This document shows positions 51,991-56,384 of a stretch of DNA of 56,384 nucleotides, piece after piece. A program made the position numbers and the translations under genes. This DNA is from Bacteroidales bacterium (GTDB lineage: Bacteria > Bacteroidota > Bacteroidia > Bacteroidales > P3). The notes beneath the pieces are model-generated. The model did no database searches and was not told the DNA's origin. It worked only from the letters and a program-made list of their open reading frames with translations. The stretch is taken from positions 1 to 56,384 of the forward strand of contig JAFVCA010000052.1 of NCBI GenBank assembly GCA_017479705.1, given 5' to 3'. Position 1 is the stretch's first letter, and every line of letters begins with the position of its first letter.

Positions 51991-52018
51991 AAAACTGCAC
52001 CGTATAGTGTGCAGTTTT
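51991..52018. terminator. Perfect 10-bp hairpin before the first ATPase gene
   Basis: AAAACTGCAC (51991-52000) and GTGCAGTTTT (52009-52018), 8-base loop, flanked by A-rich and T-rich sequence on either side, so it can act as a bidirectional terminator. It lies 13 bases upstream of a -7 box and could instead be an operator. Confidence 0.55.
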
Positions 52019-52030
52019 GATTATTATTCG

Positions 52031-52038
52031 TATCTTTG
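52031..52038 (+). promoter_or_regulatory. -7 box of the first ATPase gene
   Basis: TATCTTTG, exact for the Bacteroidetes -7 consensus, 18 bases before ATG 52056. No -33 match at the standard spacing. Confidence 0.5.
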
Positions 52039-52055
52039 CATCGAAAAATAGTATT

Positions 52056-53234
52056 ATGGAAACCCTTATAGATTCTTATAAAATATTGCTGCACAGGGTG
52101 GATACATCATTCATCCGTTATTTGCACGACCAGATTAATTGGAAGTCAAGGCTCATTTCTATTCTTGGTGCCAGAGGTGTAGGTAAGACTACGCTTCTTT
52201 TGCAACACATCAAGCTATACGATGACCCGGCACAGTCATTGTACGTACTGGCCGATGATTTTTATTTCGCAGAACACAGACTGTTCGATTTGGCAAAGGA
52301 TTTTTATCAGCAAGGAGGCAAAAAACTTTATATTGATGAGATTCACAAATACAAGAATTGGTCTATTGAAGTAAAGAACATTTACGATAAGTTGCCCGAT
52401 TTGCAAGTAGTATATACGGGTTCTTCTGTTTTGGAATTGGAACAAGGCGGTGCTGACCTGAGCCGTCGTAAGATTGAATATCTTATGACTGGACTTTCCT
52501 TGCGGGAGTATATCAACATTTCGCACAACCTAAATCTGCGTCCTTATAGCCTGACCGAAATACTGAATGGCGAGGTCGACTTCCCGATGGATTCATTGCG
52601 TCCCTTGCAACAGTTGTCCAATTATTTACAAGAAGGGTACTATCCTTTTTTCAAGGAAGACGACTATTCTATGCGATTGAATGGCATATTGAAGCAGACG
52701 GTAGAGTTCGACATACCCCAGTTTGCTGATTTCAATACTGCTTCGATACAAAAACTAAAAAAACTCCTCTTCATGCTTGCGCAGACAGTCCCTTTCAAGC
52801 CTAACTATTCAAAATTAGGGAGGGATCTTGATATTAGTCGCAATGCCCTGCCAACATATATGCATCTGCTGGAGAAAGCTGGGTTAGTTAGTCTCCTGCC
52901 GGAGAAGAGTGGTGGCATCAAGCTGTTGGAGAAGGTAGACAAGGTATATCTGCAAAACCCCAATATCGCTTATGCGATCTCCACCTCCACGCCAGACAAA
53001 GGTTCCATTCGAGAGAGCATCTTCTATGCATGGATGAGGGTGAAACATTATGTCACCGCATCACCTGTTGCGGACTTTGAGGCCGACGGATATACTTTTG
53101 AGATAGGTGGGAAAAACAAAACCCGCCGACAAGTGTCTACTATAGACCCGGCGAAAGCCTACGTGGTGAGGGACGACATCGAGCACGCCGCCCTCCACAA
53201 CATCCCCCTCTGGATGTTCGGGTTCCTGTACTGA
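52056..53234 (+). CDS. AAA-family ATPase with DUF4143-like C-terminal domain
   Basis: The 392-residue protein has Walker A ILGARGVGKTTLL near 36-48 and Walker B KKLYIDEIHKYKNW near 91, followed by the sensor segment VVYTGSSVLELEQG. The C-terminal half holds a winged-helix-like part (YSKLGRDLDISRNALPTYMHLLEKAGLVSLL) and a nuclease-like end (DGYTFEIGGKNKTRRQ). This is the AAA_14/DUF4143 family, very abundant in Bacteroidetes, with unproven function. Some have been linked to mobile or defence contexts. ATG 52056 suits the -7 box upstream. Confidence 0.87.
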   Translation: METLIDSYKILLHRVDTSFIRYLHDQINWKSRLISILGARGVGKTTLLLQHIKLYDDPAQSLYVLADDFYFAEHRLFDLAKDFYQQGGKKLYIDEIHKYKNWSIEVKNIYDKLPDLQVVYTGSSVLELEQGGADLSRRKIEYLMTGLSLREYINISHNLNLRPYSLTEILNGEVDFPMDSLRPLQQLSNYLQEGYYPFFKEDDYSMRLNGILKQTVEFDIPQFADFNTASIQKLKKLLFMLAQTVPFKPNYSKLGRDLDISRNALPTYMHLLEKAGLVSLLPEKSGGIKLLEKVDKVYLQNPNIAYAISTSTPDKGSIRESIFYAWMRVKHYVTASPVADFEADGYTFEIGGKNKTRRQVSTIDPAKAYVVRDDIEHAALHNIPLWMFGFLY

Positions 53235-53242
53235 CGATGTGT

Positions 53243-53312
53243 ACCCTTCGGTCACACGACTCATATCAAAGTTGGAGGGGTCAGGACTTTTCAGGCTACT
53301 ACAGTGCCGATG
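53243..53312 (-). pseudogene. Relic of a DUF285 repeat gene
   Basis: On the minus strand the codons read CSSLKSPDPSNFDMSRVTEG, matching the end of the DUF285 protein at 54.9-56.4 kb (CSSLTSLDLSHFDMSSVTNK). A stop codon lies five codons upstream and the similarity ends after about 70 bases, so this is only a fragment of a former repeat gene lying between the two ATPase genes. Confidence 0.7.
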
Positions 53313-53431
53313 GTGCTAACGCCCCATAACTCGACACCAAGAAAAATTGAGGACAGTTACAATAATATTGCAACATATACGTTAAATGATTTGCGAATTA
53401 TTTACATCTATAGGTTGAGATATTGTACAAT

Positions 53432-54706
53432 ATGGACAAGCAAATCATTAAAAGAATCATCACCGAGCGGCACCAAGAGGTTCGCGTACGGCAGTTGACA
53501 TTGCGTAGCCATCATGTTTTCGAGAATAAGATGAACTATGTGTTGGTGGGCATTCGCCGTGCCGGCAAGTCGTGCCTCATGATACAGGATATGCAGCAGC
53601 AAATCGCACAAGGCCTTATCACATTGGAGGATTGCCTTTATGTCAACTTTGAGGATGAAAGAATACGGGATATGGAGGCTTCCGAATTAGGAATCTGGTT
53701 AGACTGCTATGCTGAGATGTTTGGTACTCGCAAACCATATATCTATTTGGACGAGATACAGATAATTGACGGCTGGGAGCATTATGTACGTAGGCTGGCC
53801 GACCAGCAATATAGGGTCATGGTGACCGGCAGTAACGCTAAGATGTTGAGTAGCGAGATTGCCACCACTTTGGGAGGTCGGTTTGTCATCAGAGAGGTGT
53901 GGCCCTTCTCTTTTGAAGAGTATTTGAATTATCATGACATCTCACTCGAAAGCAACTGGCTCTACACCCCCAATATATTGCACCAGGTGGCACACCTTAT
54001 GGATTCATACTTCTCATACGGAGGATTTGCCGAGAACTTCAACCTGACAGACAAGCGAGAGTGGTTGAACAGCCTATATCAAAAAATACTTTTGGGCGAC
54101 ATCGTTGCCCGCAATGGAATCCGCAACACTCGCGTCATACGCCTTTTGGCCAAGAAGATTGCTGAATGTGTCACCCAGCCCGTTTCTCTGTCACGTCTGC
54201 AGAATATTGTGAAATCAACGGGCGATTCTGTAAGCCTTGCTTCGGTGAAAGACTACTTGCAGCATTTTGAGGACAGCTACCTTACTTTCTCGCTTTCCAA
54301 CTTTGTCTCGCCCATTTCGGAGAAAGAGACCATCAAGAAACGCTATTTCACCGACAACGGACTGCTGAACAACTTCTTGTTTGGGGGAGAAGAGAAGTTG
54401 TTGGAGAACCTTTGTGCAATACATCTGCTCAGGCAATTATCCAATAGCGACGAGCCACGGGTTTATTACTATAACCGCAACATCGAAGTCGATTTCTATG
54501 TGCCAGAAATAGATTTGGCGGTTCAGGCCTCGTGGGATATGACGAGTTTCGAAACCCGTGAGCGAGAACTGGGGGCATTGGCCGCGCTGCATCGCATAAG
54601 ACCCCTTCGGCAAGCCGTCATCGTGACACGCGACCAAGAAGAACATTGCCAGATGGGGACATTGCCTATAGAAGTAGTACCCATTTGGAAATGGCTGCTG
54701 CAATAG
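53432..54706 (+). CDS. AAA-family ATPase with DUF4143 domain
   Basis: The 424-residue protein has Walker A LVGIRRAGKSCLM near 36, Walker B PYIYLDEIQIIDGWEHYVRRLAD near 101, and sensor MVTGSNAKMLSSEIATTLGGRF near 131. The C-terminal DUF4143 region includes a winged helix (QNIVKSTGDSVSLASVKDYLQHFEDSYL) and a PD-(D/E)xK-like core (NRNIEVDFYVPEIDLAVQASWD). It is a distant paralogue of the preceding ATPase but not a recent duplicate. ATG 53432 preferred to TTG 53423. Function unproven. Confidence 0.88.
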   Translation: MDKQIIKRIITERHQEVRVRQLTLRSHHVFENKMNYVLVGIRRAGKSCLMIQDMQQQIAQGLITLEDCLYVNFEDERIRDMEASELGIWLDCYAEMFGTRKPYIYLDEIQIIDGWEHYVRRLADQQYRVMVTGSNAKMLSSEIATTLGGRFVIREVWPFSFEEYLNYHDISLESNWLYTPNILHQVAHLMDSYFSYGGFAENFNLTDKREWLNSLYQKILLGDIVARNGIRNTRVIRLLAKKIAECVTQPVSLSRLQNIVKSTGDSVSLASVKDYLQHFEDSYLTFSLSNFVSPISEKETIKKRYFTDNGLLNNFLFGGEEKLLENLCAIHLLRQLSNSDEPRVYYYNRNIEVDFYVPEIDLAVQASWDMTSFETRERELGALAALHRIRPLRQAVIVTRDQEEHCQMGTLPIEVVPIWKWLLQ

Positions 54707-54769
54707 CCCTTACACTGCAAGCTGTCAAAGGGTGCCATTCATTATGGACTCCTACGGCGGTGGGATAGT

Positions 54770-54872
54770 AGCGTGTCTTCGACACGCTGGGTGTGGTCGA
54801 CAGGAAACCCCACACTGCGCTCCCTGCGGTCGCTTAGTGTGGGGTTAATAGGATGCCGTGCCTCCGGCACGG
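54770..54872. repeat. Three consecutive hairpins (REP-like)
   Basis: Hairpin 1: AGCGTGTC-TTC-GACACGCT (54770-54788). Hairpin 2: AACCCCACACT with AGTGTGGGGTT (54806-54846). Hairpin 3: CCGTGCC-TCC-GGCACGG (54856-54872). They fill the gap between two convergent genes and may act as terminators on both strands. The short-loop design resembles 1196-1230 and 4323-4333. Confidence 0.75.
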
Positions 54873-54905
54873 TCAGACTGCAAAGGTATTCCGTTGGCAA
54901 TTACC

Positions 54906-56384
54906 TTACTTCGATGTGGGTCTCACCCAAGTGAAGGTCACGCCGCTTGTGGGTAGGCTTGTGCCAGACTGCAATTCCGTCTGCACTGCCGCCGGGCAGG
55001 TAATGGTGCAGGCATGAGAATTGTAAGCGAGACCACTGCACATGCTGGACTTATTGGTAACACTGCTCATGTCAAAGTGAGAGAGGTCGAGGCTTGTCAG
55101 GCTGCTGCAATTGAAAAACATTCCACTCATATCCATCACATTCTCGGTGTTGAAGTTGGAGACATCAAGGCTCGTCAGGCTGCTGCACCCAACAAACATA
55201 TTGTGCATACTCGTCACATTCGCGGTGTTGAAGTTGGAGGGGTCAAGGCTTGTCAGGCTGCTGCAACCATAAAACATATTGTTCATATCCGTCACATTCG
55301 CGGTGTTGAATGTAGAGAGGTCGAGGCTCGTCAGGCTGCTGCAACCACCAAACATGTTATTCATATCCGACACATTGGCGGTGTTGAAGTTGGAGAGGTC
55401 AAGGCTTGTCAGACTGCTGCACCATTCAAACATCCCGCCCATATACGTCACATTCCCAGTGTTGAAGTTGGAGACATCGAGGCTTGTCAGGCTGCTGCAA
55501 TTGAAAAACATTCCACTCATAGCCGTCACATTCTCGGTGTTGAAGTTGGAGACATCAAGGCTCGTCAGGCTGCTGCAACCACCAAACAAGTATGTCATAT
55601 TTGTAACATTCTCAGTGTTGAAGTTGGAGACATCAAGGCTCGTCTGGCTGCTACAGTAGAGAAACATATTGCCCATATTCCTCACATTCGCGGTGTTGAA
55701 GTTGGAGAGATCGAGGTTCGTCAGGTTGCTGCACCAGCCAAACATATAACTCATATCCGTCACATTCGCGGTGTTGAAGTTGGAGAGGTCGAGGCTTGTC
55801 AGGCTGCGGCATACGGCAAACATCTGCCTCATATCCGTCACATTCGCGGTGTTGAAGTTGGAGAGGTCGAGGCTTGTCAGGCTGCTGCAACTACCGAACA
55901 TACTGCTCATATCCGTCACATTAGCGGTGTTGAAACCTTCACCAAAGTCAATCTGCTCTAATGAGGATTCAAATTGATATGTATTGTCATTGTATCTACC
56001 ACGGAACATTACACTACTATATGGATTGGCATTAATCATGCTGGCACTGGTGGATACTCTCCAGGTGGTGCCGTCCAAGTTGCCATAGATGGGGACAGGG
56101 GAATTACTGGTGGAAAGCAGTGTGCCGGAGGAAACGCTGCTGTTGTATCCAAATACGACAGCGGTAGCATTGTCAGGGATGGCGGCATTGAAGGTCGATC
56201 CGTCCACCAGTTCGGCGGCGAGGATTTGGGTCAGTTGGTCTACGTTGAGGGTTACGGTGGTGTAGGTGTTGTGGCGCAGGGATACATTGCTTTTGGTTAG
56301 TTCGAAGTAGTAGCCGTTGGTGGTGGTGAGGGTGATGGTGACGTTATCGGTGGGGAAGGAGGGGACGTAGATGTCGAAGGCGGA
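54906..56384 (-). CDS. Surface protein: fimbrillin-like region plus DUF285 repeats (partial, 5-prime end missing)
   Basis: The frame is open from the right edge (56384) without a start, so the N-terminus and any signal peptide are outside. Visible residues begin with a fimbrillin-like segment (FELTKSNVSLRHNTYTTVTLNVDQL), then a short linker, then eleven 26-residue repeats of the form FNTANVTDMSSMFGSCSSLTSLDLSN and a degenerate twelfth, ending in a 40-residue tail (TITCPAAVQTELQSGTSLPT). DUF285/BspA-like repeats form a leucine-rich-repeat-like solenoid typical of adhesins. Fimbrillin-type leaders suggest outer-membrane lipoprotein secretion. The repeats are highly similar at DNA level (78-base period), so copy number may vary. 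Confidence 0.88.
   Translation of the reverse strand, partial: SAFDIYVPSFPTDNVTITLTTTNGYYFELTKSNVSLRHNTYTTVTLNVDQLTQILAAELVDGSTFNAAIPDNATAVVFGYNSSVSSGTLLSTSNSPVPIYGNLDGTTWRVSTSASMINANPYSSVMFRGRYNDNTYQFESSLEQIDFGEGFNTANVTDMSSMFGSCSSLTSLDLSNFNTANVTDMRQMFAVCRSLTSLDLSNFNTANVTDMSYMFGWCSNLTNLDLSNFNTANVRNMGNMFLYCSSQTSLDVSNFNTENVTNMTYLFGGCSSLTSLDVSNFNTENVTAMSGMFFNCSSLTSLDVSNFNTGNVTYMGGMFEWCSSLTSLDLSNFNTANVSDMNNMFGGCSSLTSLDLSTFNTANVTDMNNMFYGCSSLTSLDPSNFNTANVTSMHNMFVGCSSLTSLDVSNFNTENVMDMSGMFFNCSSLTSLDLSHFDMSSVTNKSSMCSGLAYNSHACTITCPAAVQTELQSGTSLPTSGVTFTWVRPTSK
55083..55935 (-). repeat. 78-bp tandem coding repeats
   Basis: Eleven consecutive 78-base units within the surface protein gene. Some pairs share long identical blocks, for example those encoding MSGMFFNCSSLTSLDVSN-like units near 55110 and 55505. 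The pattern is typical of repeat homogenisation by recombination. Confidence 0.85.

Noticed and set aside
55083-55935. Regularly spaced repeats resembling a CRISPR array
   Set aside because: The 78-base units are wholly coding and encode DUF285 repeats; there are no unique spacers or cas genes.

Overview
The window comes from a Bacteroidales-type genome, probably an anaerobic gut or host-associated species. The grounds are Bacteroidetes -7 promoter boxes (TAnnTTTG), an UpxY-like NusG antiterminator heading a long polysaccharide operon, a fimbrillin/DUF285 surface protein, and fermentative [FeFe] hydrogenase genes beside rex. Genus cannot be decided from the sequence alone. No CRISPR array, insertion sequence, prophage or rRNA operon was seen.

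Layout. (1) 1-4.3 kb, plus strand: two small, apparently damaged membrane-protein genes, a K+/H+ antiporter with a C-terminal TrkA-C domain, and an acyltransferase-3 membrane protein. (2) 4.4-11.7 kb, minus strand: a redox block. It holds rex, then a compact run of a 2Fe-2S thioredoxin-like ferredoxin, a sensory-type [FeFe] hydrogenase with PAS domain, a SpoIIE/PP2C phosphatase, a catalytic-type [FeFe] hydrogenase and aspartate ammonia-lyase, closed by a strong terminator. (3) 11.95-49.6 kb, minus strand: one polysaccharide locus of about 33 genes. It starts at an UpxY-like gene and ends at a DegT aminotransferase with a terminator. (4) 49.9-56.4 kb: an M49-like lipoprotein peptidase, tRNA-Ser(GGA), two DUF4143-type ATPases, and a fimbrillin/DUF285 repeat surface protein that runs off the right edge.

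How the polysaccharide locus fits together. Gmd and Fcl make GDP-L-fucose, a WbpP-like epimerase interconverts UDP-HexNAc, and a VioA-like aminotransferase makes a 4-amino-6-deoxy sugar nucleotide. A sugar-phosphate transferase starts the chain and about eight glycosyltransferases extend it. Two hexapeptide acetyltransferases and four NodB-type deacetylases may trim or decorate it. A Wzm/Wzt ABC transporter whose ATPase has a C-terminal glycan-binding-like domain should export it, yet the locus also ends with Wza- and Wzc-like proteins usually linked to Wzy systems; no Wzx or clear Wzy was recognised.

The most unusual part is a set of genes that look like carrier-protein acyl or aminoacyl chemistry inside the glycan locus: an NRPS/DltA-like adenylating enzyme, a stand-alone acyl carrier protein, two paralogous two-lobed GNAT proteins, a DUF1919 protein, an ATP-grasp ligase, a DRE-TIM aldolase and an unrecognised 340-residue protein. 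Further downstream are an opine dehydrogenase translationally coupled to a PaaK/CapK-like ligase, and a second ATP-grasp protein. I infer that the glycan carries an amino-acid-derived (possibly opine-type) substituent; this is a hypothesis from gene content. Between genes of this locus there is also a family of AT-rich repeats with a GC palindrome core.
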